This document shows positions 33,583 to 42,181 of a stretch of DNA of 64,000 nt, in pieces (the stretch's first letter is position 1; every line of letters starts with the position of its first letter). The notes under the pieces were generated by a model. The model saw only the letters and a list, made by a program, of their open reading frames with translations. It was not told where the DNA came from and made no database searches. The DNA comes from Bacillus manliponensis (GTDB taxonomy: Bacteria; Bacillota; Bacilli; Bacillales; Bacillaceae_G), in NCBI RefSeq assembly GCF_000712595.1, contig NZ_JOTN01000006.1, forward strand, positions 124,001 through 188,000, in the 5' to 3' direction. Position numbers and translations under genes: made by a program.

Positions 33583-34743
33583 TTAAAATTCATTTTCATC
33601 AATTAAATTACCAGCATCGTGATCTTTTAGTAGTCGTTGCTTTAAATAATTTTCTTTCGTTGTTCGATCATCTTTATGACCAACAGCTGCGGCAATCACA
33701 TGAGGTGGCAATTTTTTATAGTCATATAAGTATTGTACATAAAAATGTCTGAAGAAATGAGGTGTTATTTTCATATCTTTTGTAAACGGTAAGTTTGTAT
33801 CTTTTATAATTTTGGTAATGTATTGAGATAAATAGTTTTCTTTATATACTGTATGATGTTTTGTTTGAAAAATTGTGCCTCCGTTTTCAACCCCTAACTG
33901 CACTGGCAAACGGCGTCGAGTCCGAAAATCTACAATGCGCCGATACACTTCTTTATTTATTGGAACGATGCGCTCCGAATCACCTTTTGTATTTACATAT
34001 AAATAATAACGATCACGAATCGTATCATATTCTAAATCTGCCCACTGTGCATTCGCAACTTCAGCAACACGTAAACCAGTTGTCGCTAATATAGAAAGAA
34101 GGGCATAATTAATAGGGTTATTTTTATAAAAATTCAGCAATTCCGTCACTTCTTCATATGATAATTCTCGCTTTGGCTTATGCTTTTTCGATATAGTAGT
34201 ACTCAAAAATTCAATATACAACGGCTCTTTTATATATTGAATTTCATAAAGCCATTTTAAAAAGGAACGGATAATTCGTAGTTTTCGGCTAATAGTTGCT
34301 GGTTTGTATGTTTCTTTTGATTGATCTGAAATAGCTTCTTCCGATAACCAGCGTTGATAATTTCGGATATGTCGTTTTCGTAAATTCCCCCAAACTTGTC
34401 CTTCTATATAATCTTCTACATCACTTTGTAAAAAAGAGTGATGCTCACGAATAAAGAAATAAAACTGAGTTAAATCACGCGAATATAAAATTCGGGACGC
34501 ATCTTTTATTCGTTTCTCCTTATCAAAATGTGTTTGTCGGTTCAAGTAATAATATAGAATTTCTTCATCAGAAAAATCATCGTATGAATATGTATCATTT
34601 CGTTCATTTGCTTCTTTGCGGTATTCCGCTTGTGTTAAGAAATCTTCATTCCATAATGCAATCGCATTTGCGAATTTCTCTTTATACTGTAGATTGGTAC
34701 GTAAAGAATTACTACTGTGTTTTGGTATTATATTAGATTCCAA
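33583..34743 (-). CDS. tyrosine recombinase/integrase (XerS-like)
   Basis: The 386-aa protein has an N-terminal SAM-like DNA-binding domain (about 20-175) and a tyrosine-recombinase catalytic domain. Arg is in TTGLRVAEVAN, Lys in NTKGDSERIVP, HxxR in PHFFRHFY, and His in GHKDD. The nucleophile is Tyr in KENYLK. It should catalyse site-specific DNA exchange. The start is TTG with AAGGA about 11 bases upstream. Its upstream region holds a perfect 17-bp-arm inverted repeat. No phage or conjugation genes surround it, so it may act in chromosome processing or be a left-over integrase. Confidence 0.9.
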   Translation of the reverse strand: MESNIIPKHSSNSLRTNLQYKEKFANAIALWNEDFLTQAEYRKEANERNDTYSYDDFSDEEILYYYLNRQTHFDKEKRIKDASRILYSRDLTQFYFFIREHHSFLQSDVEDYIEGQVWGNLRKRHIRNYQRWLSEEAISDQSKETYKPATISRKLRIIRSFLKWLYEIQYIKEPLYIEFLSTTISKKHKPKRELSYEEVTELLNFYKNNPINYALLSILATTGLRVAEVANAQWADLEYDTIRDRYYLYVNTKGDSERIVPINKEVYRRIVDFRTRRRLPVQLGVENGGTIFQTKHHTVYKENYLSQYITKIIKDTNLPFTKDMKITPHFFRHFYVQYLYDYKKLPPHVIAAAVGHKDDRTTKENYLKQRLLKDHDAGNLIDENEF

Positions 34744-34848
34744 AGTCCATCAAATCCTTATTTATTATAGATAGTTTTTGTTTATATTTAATATGAAATG
34801 TACTTATATTTTATTTTAAAGGTCATCTTATTAAAATACAATAGCAGT

Positions 34849-34887
34849 AGTTAACCATAGAAAATCTCACATTTTCTATGGTTAACT
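34849..34887. repeat. perfect 17-bp-arm inverted repeat in the recombinase divergent region
   Basis: AGTTAACCATAGAAAAT and its exact complement flank CTCAC. It lies between two divergently transcribed genes, so it cannot terminate either. The architecture, two arms around a short centre next to a tyrosine recombinase gene, suggests a recombination or operator site. An unannotated RNA's terminator is another possibility. The rest of 34744-35102 is A/T-rich and empty. Confidence 0.6.
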
Positions 34888-35102
34888 TTTGATTTGTAAA
34901 ATTAAATTTTGCTTAGTCGAATAAAAATGATATATATTTGAAATTAAAAGTAAAAAGAGATTACTTATTTGAAAACTGTAAAATTAAATTCCTTGTTATA
35001 TATGATATAATAAAATTAGTTTTTATAACGTTTTATTTTATATTTCAACTTTTACTAGAAATAAAATAAATGTTTAATATAAATAGAAAGGGTTTGTCTT
35101 AC

Positions 35103-36077
35103 ATGTATGATCAGCAATATATGGATACTAATGAAGTTAAAGAGTTTTTAGAAATTACAAGCTTTACATGTAAAAAGCTAATGACAGAAGAGAAGCTTGT
35201 TCCAATTAATAAAGAAACGTGGCGTCTTGATGGAAGTTTCTTATTTCGAAAAGAAGATGTGGTGAAACTACAAACACAACTACAAATTGATGGGATGACA
35301 TTAAATCAAGCGAGTAAGAAATTTCAAGTGAGTATGTATCAATTGTATAAATGGGTAGAAGAAGGCGAGTTAACATATAAAATTCGAATACATAGAAATA
35401 AAGAAACGAAATTTGTGAATGAAGAAGATGTAACTCGTTTAGTAGCACAATTAGATGATGCCAATCAACTATATACATATTCAAGAAAGTATCATGTTTT
35501 ATTATTACAAAAGTTTGCTTATGGAAATACAATTGCTCGCGCGACATCCATTCCAAAACGTGGAGATATTGTACTAACGGATGAATTTGAGAATAAGATG
35601 ACATTACAAGAGGCGAAAGAAAAGGGATTTACCCCAGTTCACACATTAAGTGAGCAACCTAGAAGTCACCATCAAGGATTTATGAAACTACGTTTTCCAA
35701 AAGTACATTATTTAAGACATGATGTATTCCAGCGCATAGATTTATTATTACAATATGTATCACCTCGAAACATCCGTATTTCAGAAGAGCATAACTTTTG
35801 GATTATTGATATTCGTCAATCACTAATTGAAGTTCCTGTATCTATGCAACAAGAATGGATGGATTCGCTTACGCCGTATGTTATTGAAGGAAAAATAGTA
35901 AAAAGACGAAATGATAGTATTTATTTAGATAGCAATAGTGTAACAAAAAGCTTTGTATTATCATCATCTCAATATCAAGCTGTGAATGAAATTGCGAACC
36001 GAGAAAATATTACAATTGAAGAATTTATTACGAGTGCCATTCAAGAGAAGTTGATTCGTCACCGAGACACATTTTAA
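35103..36077 (+). CDS. probable DNA-binding protein with excisionase-like N-terminus
   Basis: The 324-aa protein begins with two MerR/excisionase-like helix-turn-helix units: YMDTNEVKEFLEITSFTC with FLFRKEDVVKL, then MTLNQASKKFQVSMYQLYKW with TKFVNEEDVTRL. A ~170-residue central part of unknown fold follows, and the C-terminus is a helical ITIEEFITSAIQEKL, ribbon-helix-helix-like. GAAAGGG lies 10 bases before the ATG at 35103; an ATG at 35070 lacks a site. It is divergent from the recombinase and may be its partner. No family name is certain. Confidence 0.7.
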   Translation: MYDQQYMDTNEVKEFLEITSFTCKKLMTEEKLVPINKETWRLDGSFLFRKEDVVKLQTQLQIDGMTLNQASKKFQVSMYQLYKWVEEGELTYKIRIHRNKETKFVNEEDVTRLVAQLDDANQLYTYSRKYHVLLLQKFAYGNTIARATSIPKRGDIVLTDEFENKMTLQEAKEKGFTPVHTLSEQPRSHHQGFMKLRFPKVHYLRHDVFQRIDLLLQYVSPRNIRISEEHNFWIIDIRQSLIEVPVSMQQEWMDSLTPYVIEGKIVKRRNDSIYLDSNSVTKSFVLSSSQYQAVNEIANRENITIEEFITSAIQEKLIRHRDTF

Positions 36078-36178
36078 ATCCTTATTTTGTAAAAAAACAA
36101 GGGAGTTTCGAAAAAAAGACTCTTCAGATTCATCTATAATCTATCTTAAATAAAAAAGAATACTATAGGATTCAATTC

Positions 36179-36218
36179 GATAAAAACATCATTATGGAAT
36201 TGTTATGGTGTTTTTATC
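36179..36218 (+). terminator. probable terminator
   Basis: GATAAAAACA with a near-complement TGTTTTTATC (36209-36218) around a ~20-base interior containing further pairing. It is the only hairpin after the 35103 gene. Confidence 0.5.
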
Positions 36219-36319
36219 AAATTTTAGTTATTTTTATTTACATAATCAAGTTATAGTTAATTAAAATTGTTGAAACAAATGATGTATGAAGTGAAGTGTA
36301 AGAAAAGAATAAATTTCAC

Positions 36320-36454
36320 ATAAAGTGAAACTTCACTCAGTGGAGGGTTCTCCATCCCTCACTTTTACGGACTGTTAATCTCCCACCTAAACTTCTCTGA
36401 ATCCCCTAAGTTTTGAGGAGGAGTCTTACAGCCCATTAATGCGGGATGGATAAA
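36320..36454 (-). repeat. bcr1-type repeat (135 bp, reverse orientation)
   Basis: On the minus strand it starts TTTATCCATCCCGCATTAAT and ends GTTTCACTTTAT, matching both ends of the copy at 51782, with TTTAT at each end. The interior is shorter. The surrounding 36219-36876 interval holds no recognisable gene; a start-less open stretch near 36702-36764 may be a relic. Confidence 0.75.
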
Positions 36455-36876
36455 TATTTATTCTTTTTTATGAATCTATATTCACTTTAAGTGATAATAG
36501 GAATATGTAAATTAAAAATCTAATCAATGGGATTTTCTTCATTTACTACTGAGTGTTAGCCAAATCAATCGATCTTTTATCATTTGTTAAGGCGAAAGGG
36601 GTTACAAGAAACAGTTTAAGTTAAAAATTCGGAAACACATACAAATAAGCTCCCAAAGATATAAGAGAGGACTGTTTGTTGATATAATGATTTAGATGAG
36701 GAAATATTAGAGAAATTTCAATGTTATAAACATCAGGATATTTCACAAAAAATTGGTTTGTGAATTTGCTTTAACATATATATTCAAATGTAATATTGTA
36801 ACTGTTACATATTTGTTTTTGTTTCTTGCATATTCATTTTTTATACATGTTAATTTTGTAGTTATAAAAGTGATTC

Positions 36877-36915
36877 TTTAAGTCAGTGGAGGAAAGGGAC
36901 CTCCACTGACTTAAA
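36877..36915. terminator. terminator of the lipoprotein gene
   Basis: TTTAAGTCAGTGGAGG and CCTCCACTGACTTAAA form a perfect 16-bp stem around 7 bases. Confidence 0.8.
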
Positions 36916-36942
36916 TTTTAGTTCATTGAATGAGTGCTCGAA

Positions 36943-37194
36943 CTATTTATTATTGTCCATGTCAACGTCGTTGTCTTTTCTCATGTCTTGTTCCATTTGT
37001 TCAGAAGGTTCTTCCGTTGGATCTGGCTCTTCTTCGTCAACGCCATTGTCTTTTCTCGTGTCTTGTTCCATTTGCTCAGAAGGCTCTTCTGTTGGATCTG
37101 GTTCTTCTTCATCAACACCTGGGTTACACCCGAATAATAAACCAGCTGAAACGAGAGTAGATAAAAGTGCAAAAGCAAATTTTTTCTTCTTCAT
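36943..37194 (-). CDS. small lipoprotein with two acidic 25-residue repeats
   Basis: The 83-aa protein has a lipoprotein signal ending in the lipobox LLFGC (Cys23). The mature part is mainly two 25-residue repeats, each starting VDEEEPDPTEEPSEQ. It should be an acidic, disordered surface lipoprotein. AAAGGAGG precedes the ATG. Function is unknown; similar small lipoproteins are common in Bacillus. Confidence 0.85.
   Translation of the reverse strand: MKKKKFAFALLSTLVSAGLLFGCNPGVDEEEPDPTEEPSEQMEQDTRKDNGVDEEEPDPTEEPSEQMEQDMRKDNDVDMDNNK
36967..37116 (-). repeat. in-frame tandem 75-bp repeat
   Basis: Two adjacent 75-bp units (37042-37116 and 36967-37041) inside the lipoprotein gene differ at a few bases and encode 25 residues each, with a Thr/Met difference. 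Copy number could vary by slippage. Confidence 0.85.
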
Positions 37195-37326
37195 TTTCTT
37201 TTCCTCCTTTCATGTTTATATCTTTTAGCATGTCCAATTCAAAAGAGCTCATAATGGAAAATATCGCTAGTAAATATTTTGAAATTTCTTTATAATAGAA
37301 TAGCTAATGAATCGAAGGAGGATATT

Positions 37327-38463
37327 ATGAAGATAACAGATGCGATTTATGGAACGATTACAATTGAAGATGAAGAAGTAAAAGCACTAATCAAAACAAA
37401 AGCGTTTCAACGGTTATCGCTTATTAAACAACAAGGGCATACATACTTTCTACATCCTAATGCTGTTCATACAAGAATCGAGCATTCCATCGGTGTATAT
37501 CATTTAATGGACAAGGTGATTACACACCTTATGGAAAAACAAGATATTACCATATCACCTTATGAAAGAAAAGTAGCAATGATTGCCACAATACTTCATG
37601 ATATCGGTCATGGACCTTTCTCACACTGCTTTCAAAAAGTATGTCAGCAAGATCATGGCGATTTAACGATTCGAATTATTCGAGAAAACCTAGAGATTCG
37701 CTCTATATTAGAGAAAATACCAAATTTATTAGAAGATGTTGTGAACGTGCTACAAGGAGAAGGGAAATTTCAACTTATTGAGGATATTATGTTTTCTTCA
37801 CTCGGAGTCGACCAGTTAGACTTTTGGAATCGTGATTTACATTACTCATCATTATCGCTTGAGTTAGTTCCTATTGATAAACTAATTTCTACAATCCGTT
37901 ATATAAATAAACAACTTATTATCGAAGAGACTGGTATTCCGTTTATTGAACATCTTGTTCATATAAAGCAACATTTGTATCATGAAGGCTTTGGTCATCC
38001 CTTTGTCATCGGAAAAGATTTGTTATTCCAAGAAATTTTTCGAGAAGCGAGAGAAAGTGATACTGCGTTTGTAAATCCAGTTTTATGTAACTTTTTTATG
38101 GAGGAAGATGTAAATATACAAATAGAAGATTTTCTGCAATTACACGATGAGATGATTCACGATGAAATTAAGCAATTTGCATCTAGAAATAACGGGAGAT
38201 TAAGCTATTTAGCAGCGTTATATCTTCAGTCTGAGCATAGTTTAAAATGGGGGGAAGGGTTTAAAAAAATAGAGGGCATGCATATTGTTCATAAGGTAAC
38301 TGAGAAAAAGAATTATAGTTCTTATACAGGTGGTATTTTCATTAAGAAAGACACTTTTATTGAAGATATTAAACATTTATCAGTTTATATTCAAAACATT
38401 GTAGATATTCCAGCGAAAGAGTATATATGTTATTTGGAAGAAAACCTTATAGAAAATAAATAG
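37327..38463 (+). CDS. HD-domain phosphohydrolase (dGTPase/YwfO-like)
   Basis: The 378-aa protein has the HD motif set: HTRIEHSIGVYHL (first His), ILHDIGHGPFSHCF (HD pair), and Asp in GVDQLDFWNRD. It resembles dGTPase-like/SAMHD1-like triphosphohydrolases such as YwfO. AAGGAGG is followed by ATG 37327 at ideal spacing; the frame is open upstream to 37279 without a better start. It is transcribed alone. Confidence 0.85.
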   Translation: MKITDAIYGTITIEDEEVKALIKTKAFQRLSLIKQQGHTYFLHPNAVHTRIEHSIGVYHLMDKVITHLMEKQDITISPYERKVAMIATILHDIGHGPFSHCFQKVCQQDHGDLTIRIIRENLEIRSILEKIPNLLEDVVNVLQGEGKFQLIEDIMFSSLGVDQLDFWNRDLHYSSLSLELVPIDKLISTIRYINKQLIIEETGIPFIEHLVHIKQHLYHEGFGHPFVIGKDLLFQEIFREARESDTAFVNPVLCNFFMEEDVNIQIEDFLQLHDEMIHDEIKQFASRNNGRLSYLAALYLQSEHSLKWGEGFKKIEGMHIVHKVTEKKNYSSYTGGIFIKKDTFIEDIKHLSVYIQNIVDIPAKEYICYLEENLIENK

Positions 38464-38483
38464 GAGCGAAAATCGCTCCTATT
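38459..38483. terminator. short bidirectional terminator
   Basis: AATAGGAGCG and CGCTCCTATT enclose 5 bases at the overlap of two convergent gene ends; the T-tract is weak. Confidence 0.6.
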
Positions 38484-39240
38484 CGATGTGTAATTCTTGT
38501 AAAAATAACGTAGCTGATACATAGCGCTTTGCTAACATTTGTACGTATGCCGTATGAACCGATAATGTTGCAATGATGATTGCGTTTCGGATTGCTTCTC
38601 TTTGAGCGCTTGTAATATGCTCAAATGTGCTAGCGATTGCATCTGCTTTTTCTTTAATAATTTGCTCGATTGTATGGATTGTGTCGGTTTCTTTTAATTG
38701 TGTATAACCACTTGCGTTTAATTCTTCAAATAAAGAAGAGTAGGCTGCATACAAACGGACCGGGTTAATTAAGTCATCACTTCGGTCTGCAGGATCGTTT
38801 ACAATTAATCGAAGTAACTTTCGGATGGATTCAAAATCAAGTGCCGTTTTTAAGTCTTCTACAATAAATAGTAATGCTGCTTGTTCTACTGAGTATTTCT
38901 TTCCTTTTTGCGGTGATCCGATCATTTCTTTTATATCACGCTTTACCCAATTTTGCAGTGCCGTTGCTGAAAACTTTGTGTTTTCAATTTGATTACCAAG
39001 TGCAACAATTTCATTTAAAGAAAATCCGATATCAGTTTCTTCAATTTTAATTAATTTTTCAAATATTGGAGAGAGTGCAGTTGTAATAAATGCGGTTACA
39101 CTTTCGCCACTTTCAATATCTTTTTTATGTGACTTCGCCCAAGCTTCTTGTAAAATTGCAAGAGGCTTATTTGTGTCCCATCCTCTTAATGAGAGAAGAA
39201 GTCTTGCCATTTCGTTTCGTGTGAGATGAAATGTTTCCAT
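38479..39240 (-). CDS. DUF1836-family protein
   Basis: The 253-aa protein resembles DUF1836 proteins: an N-terminal helical half and a MerR-like helix-turn-helix (FSATALQNWVKRDIKEM, then KKYSVEQAALLFIVEDL). The C-terminal ~90 residues are helical. Function is unknown, probably DNA-binding. ATG 39240 follows GGAGGTG; an in-frame GTG within that site is less likely. Confidence 0.75.
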   Translation of the reverse strand: METFHLTRNEMARLLLSLRGWDTNKPLAILQEAWAKSHKKDIESGESVTAFITTALSPIFEKLIKIEETDIGFSLNEIVALGNQIENTKFSATALQNWVKRDIKEMIGSPQKGKKYSVEQAALLFIVEDLKTALDFESIRKLLRLIVNDPADRSDDLINPVRLYAAYSSLFEELNASGYTQLKETDTIHTIEQIIKEKADAIASTFEHITSAQREAIRNAIIIATLSVHTAYVQMLAKRYVSATLFLQELHIE

Positions 39241-39484
39241 CTTTTTCACCTCCGTAAAAAAGTTCTTATGAACCTATGATATGTATTGTTCTTTTGAAAG
39301 TCAATGCTATTTCATGATTTTTCCTTCTTATTATATGTTTTATCTGTATTTTGTATAGAAAAATATAAATTTCTTCACAAAGTTAAGAAATAGCTCTTGA
39401 TTATTCTCATGAAAGTTCATATAATAAGGTCATAAGAACTTTTCTTTTAAACTTAAATATATACTAAAAGGAGAACTCAAAATT

Positions 39485-39940
39485 ATGATGAAAAAAATTG
39501 TTACAGTATTAACAGCATTTATGTTAATTTTCACTGCTGGTAGCTTTATTGGAGTAAACCATGTTGATGCAAAAGGGTACAAATCTGGTAAGAAATCTTA
39601 TACTCCACCTTCAGGACAAACAGACAAATCAAAATTTGGCGGAACAAAATCAGATTCTAACGTAAACGTAAAAAAGACATCTCCAGATTCTAAAACGAAA
39701 GCAACAAATACAGCACCAAAGAAGAGTAAAAGTGGTTTAATGAAAGGTCTTTTACTAGGTGGTCTTGGTGGTTTACTACTTGGAAGTTTATTTGCTAACA
39801 TGGGTGTACTTGGTTCGATTTTAGCGTTCATGGTAAATATGTTAGTTATGGTTGGTATTATCATGATTGCAATTCGAATCTTTAAACACTTTAAAGATAA
39901 ACGTAAAAAACAGGTGGAAGAAGCGGCATGGAGACAGTAA
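39485..39940 (+). CDS. exported or membrane protein with Gly-rich hydrophobic end
   Basis: The 151-aa protein has a signal-like N-terminus (MMKKIVTVLTAFMLIFTAGS, cut near VDA), a Lys/Ser/Pro-rich disordered linker, and two membrane segments (LLLGGLGGLLLGSLFA and LAFMVNMLVMVGIIMIAI). It ends in a basic tail. AAAGGAG precedes the start. Its end overlaps the YxcD-like gene by 13 bases, implying a joint role. Function is unknown. Confidence 0.75.
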   Translation: MMKKIVTVLTAFMLIFTAGSFIGVNHVDAKGYKSGKKSYTPPSGQTDKSKFGGTKSDSNVNVKKTSPDSKTKATNTAPKKSKSGLMKGLLLGGLGGLLLGSLFANMGVLGSILAFMVNMLVMVGIIMIAIRIFKHFKDKRKKQVEEAAWRQ

Positions 39941-40233
39941 AAATTTCAGAACAAGAATTAATTAATGCGCTTTGTGTATATATTGCAAAAAAAAGACAAG
40001 TTGGACCAGAAGAAGTACTTGTAGAGCTCGTCTATGATGATTACGGATTTTCAGCTGAAGTCGAAGTAAATGGACGTGAACAAATTTTAATTCAAGCAAA
40101 CTTAATTGAAGCATTACGCTTATGGCTTGATAATGAATATAATATAAATCCATTTGCGGCAAGAATTCAGCTTGAACTAAACGACGAAGAGGGTATTATC
40201 GCGCTTGTAACATTAAATAATTCGTATGAATAA
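39928..40233 (+). CDS. YxcD-like protein (DUF2653)
   Basis: The 101-aa acidic soluble protein starts METVKISEQELINALCVYIA and matches in length and pattern the DUF2653/YxcD family. GGAAGAAG in the end of the previous gene precedes the ATG, and the frames overlap. Function is unknown. A strong terminator follows. Confidence 0.8.
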   Translation: METVKISEQELINALCVYIAKKRQVGPEEVLVELVYDDYGFSAEVEVNGREQILIQANLIEALRLWLDNEYNINPFAARIQLELNDEEGIIALVTLNNSYE

Positions 40234-40235
40234 GG

Positions 40236-40277
40236 AAAAGAGCTGCTTGAGAACACTATCTCAAGCAGCTCTTTTTA
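40236..40277. terminator. bidirectional terminator
   Basis: AAAGAGCTGCTTGAGA and TCTCAAGCAGCTCTTT enclose 6 bases, with T-runs on both strands. Confidence 0.9.
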
Positions 40278-40280
40278 TAT

Positions 40281-41513
40281 TTATACAATTTTGTTTTTAT
40301 AATGTGCTAAGCAAAACTCTTCCCATAATTGATTCATTATGCCGCGGCCTATATGGATGTTTGGATGAAATTGAATCGGTGTTTGCTGCCTAACTTCATG
40401 AACTTTTCGCATTGCTTGCTGTAGTTGTTCTTCGACTGTTTTTGAATGGGTAAGTGCAGATTTCGCAATTGATAATCCTGCTGTTGTTCCTTGCATCATT
40501 GCAATCTTCCCGCTTTCAATACCTGTAATATTACCAGCTACGAATAAACCATGAAGAGGGGTTTCCATTGCTTCTGAATGAAGAGGGACATGGCCGCCAA
40601 GCTCTGGGATATACCGAAATGGGCATCCAGCTACTGCTGCTAGTTCTGCTAATGGATATAAACCACCGGCTATACAGACAAAATCCGCTTCATAAATACG
40701 TTCTGTCCCTAGGATTTGATTTCCATGTATATCGATATCGGCAACGCGAACACCTTCTACTTGATCTGTACCGATAATTTCAAGCGCAGCCTGTCGCAGT
40801 TTTAAAGGTGTGCCATTAATTTTGAATCCGTTTTTTGGGTAGAAGTGCAGACCCATGTTTCGTAACGTTTCATTTTTCATAAGTCGACTTCCCATCCGAA
40901 GTAAAGGAGACGGGGCAAGGTGTGATACCTGCAAAAGAGATTTCATGACTGATTTTGGCTCACCTGCATGTTTACTTAACTCATTTTTTTGAGGCAGGAC
41001 AATATGGTGCACTTGAACACCAGCCAATTGCAGTTCATTTAAAATGGCAAATGCTAAAATGTTAGCACCGATAATCACACCATTATCCCCAACTTTCACA
41101 CGATGGACATTTGTCATAACTTGAGCGGCACCAATTGACATAACACCAGGAAGCGTCCATCCTGGTAATGGAATCGGATATTCAGCTGCTCCAGTTGCAA
41201 GTAGTACAGAAGGTGTTTCTAATGTTCCAATACTTGTATGTACATACCATAACTTTTCGTTTGTTTCTAAATTATAAACTGATACACCACATCGAATTTC
41301 TACTCCGTAATCTTTTGCCTCTTCATGAAGACGTTCTGATTCTTTAATCCCATTCCACCATTCACCAGAAGGCTCTTGATGAAGTTGTCCTAACAATCTA
41401 CCACCAGGCTTTATAAATTCATCGACAATCATAACTTTTAGACCAAACTTTGCACAAGAAATTGCACCAGCTAAACCTGCTGGGCCGCCGCCAATTACAA
41501 TTACGTCCATCAT
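40281..41513 (-). CDS. FAD/NAD-dependent oxidoreductase subunit (HcnB-like; imino-acid dehydrogenase alpha subunit)
   Basis: This 410-aa protein has an N-terminal FAD motif VIGGGPAGLAGAIS (residues 6-19), a second dinucleotide motif (VIIGANILAFA), and GLFVAGNITGIESGKIA for the flavin end. It matches the small flavoprotein subunits of HcnABC/LhpB-type D-hydroxyproline or opine dehydrogenases. It should shuttle electrons from an imino acid, with the 2Fe-2S and BFD-like partners. It overlaps the upstream 2Fe-2S gene by ATGA, third gene of a three-gene sigma-54 operon. Confidence 0.85.
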   Translation of the reverse strand: MMDVIVIGGGPAGLAGAISCAKFGLKVMIVDEFIKPGGRLLGQLHQEPSGEWWNGIKESERLHEEAKDYGVEIRCGVSVYNLETNEKLWYVHTSIGTLETPSVLLATGAAEYPIPLPGWTLPGVMSIGAAQVMTNVHRVKVGDNGVIIGANILAFAILNELQLAGVQVHHIVLPQKNELSKHAGEPKSVMKSLLQVSHLAPSPLLRMGSRLMKNETLRNMGLHFYPKNGFKINGTPLKLRQAALEIIGTDQVEGVRVADIDIHGNQILGTERIYEADFVCIAGGLYPLAELAAVAGCPFRYIPELGGHVPLHSEAMETPLHGLFVAGNITGIESGKIAMMQGTTAGLSIAKSALTHSKTVEEQLQQAMRKVHEVRQQTPIQFHPNIHIGRGIMNQLWEEFCLAHYKNKIV

Positions 41514-41842
41514 CGTTTTTTAACCATTTCTCTTACGATATTCGGAAGTTGTTTTCCGCTTTCAACAACCATTCCGTCTTTTACAACTGTTAAGCATGCT
41601 CTTATATTCTGTAAGCCATCAACTGTAACGCGACACTCTACACAATGACCAATATTACAGTATATCCCTCTAGCTGTTCCGCTATCTTCATGAACACGTA
41701 ATTTCCGTATCCCATTTGCTAGTAGTGCGGCAGCAATCGGTTCATTTTCATATGCTTCATATTGGATGTGATCAAAGGTGAAAGTTACTTTTTCTCTAGT
41801 TTCTAAATCTCCTAAAATGGGGTGGTTTACAATTCGCGTCAT
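41510..41842 (-). CDS. 2Fe-2S ferredoxin-like subunit (HcnA-like)
   Basis: The 110-aa protein carries the plant-type 2Fe-2S cluster ligands in YCNIGHCVEC (Cys-x5-Cys-x2-Cys) and a fourth Cys in RACLTV. It resembles the N-terminal 2Fe-2S domain of HcnA-type subunits. It overlaps both neighbours by a few bases, indicating stoichiometric co-translation. Confidence 0.85.
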   Translation of the reverse strand: MTRIVNHPILGDLETREKVTFTFDHIQYEAYENEPIAAALLANGIRKLRVHEDSGTARGIYCNIGHCVECRVTVDGLQNIRACLTVVKDGMVVESGKQLPNIVREMVKKR

Positions 41843-42111
41843 TGATTTTCACCTACCATTCCAAATGATATAGGCCGAATGGGCGGTTGATATTTGAGCG
41901 GGGGATTATGGTGATTTTCATGATGAGATAAACCTTCAAGCATTCGCTCAAGTGCAACTCTGCATGTACGGCCTCCGCAAAAGCCCATACCAGCTCGTGT
42001 TCGTAATTTTAATTCTCGTGCTGAGCATTGATGTTGTTCTAGTAGAGAGCGGATTTGTTCATACGTTACTTCTTCGCAGCGGCAAATAATCATGTTTTCG
42101 GTAGAACTCAT
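41839..42111 (-). CDS. BFD-like [2Fe-2S]-binding protein
   Basis: The 90-aa protein has CRCEEV and GMGFCGGRTC, the four-Cys pattern of the BFD-like 2Fe-2S domain. In related dehydrogenases this domain is fused to another subunit; here it is separate. ATG 42111 follows AGAGGAGG at good spacing; the open frame further upstream covers the promoter. It is the first gene of the sigma-54 operon. Confidence 0.85.
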   Translation of the reverse strand: MSSTENMIICRCEEVTYEQIRSLLEQHQCSARELKLRTRAGMGFCGGRTCRVALERMLEGLSHHENHHNPPLKYQPPIRPISFGMVGENQ

Positions 42112-42149
42112 ATCGTTACCTCCTCTAAACACTTTTACAAATATAATCA

Positions 42150-42166
42150 TGCAAAAACTATGCCAA
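42150..42166 (-). promoter_or_regulatory. sigma-54 promoter of the oxidoreductase operon
   Basis: On the minus strand TTGGCAT-N5-TTGCA places GG and GC ten bases apart, the exact -24/-12 spacing. It lies between the activator's stop and the BFD-like gene. Confidence 0.85.
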
Positions 42167-42181
42167 GAGGAGATAAGGGAG

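Noticed and set aside
36541-36780. possible transposase fragment
   Set aside because: A short open stretch exists but has no start and no recognisable transposase motif.
36926-37228. 100-codon Ser-rich plus-strand frame
   Set aside because: Antisense to the lipoprotein gene; its repetitive look comes from the 75-bp repeat. The minus frame has a lipobox and ribosome site.
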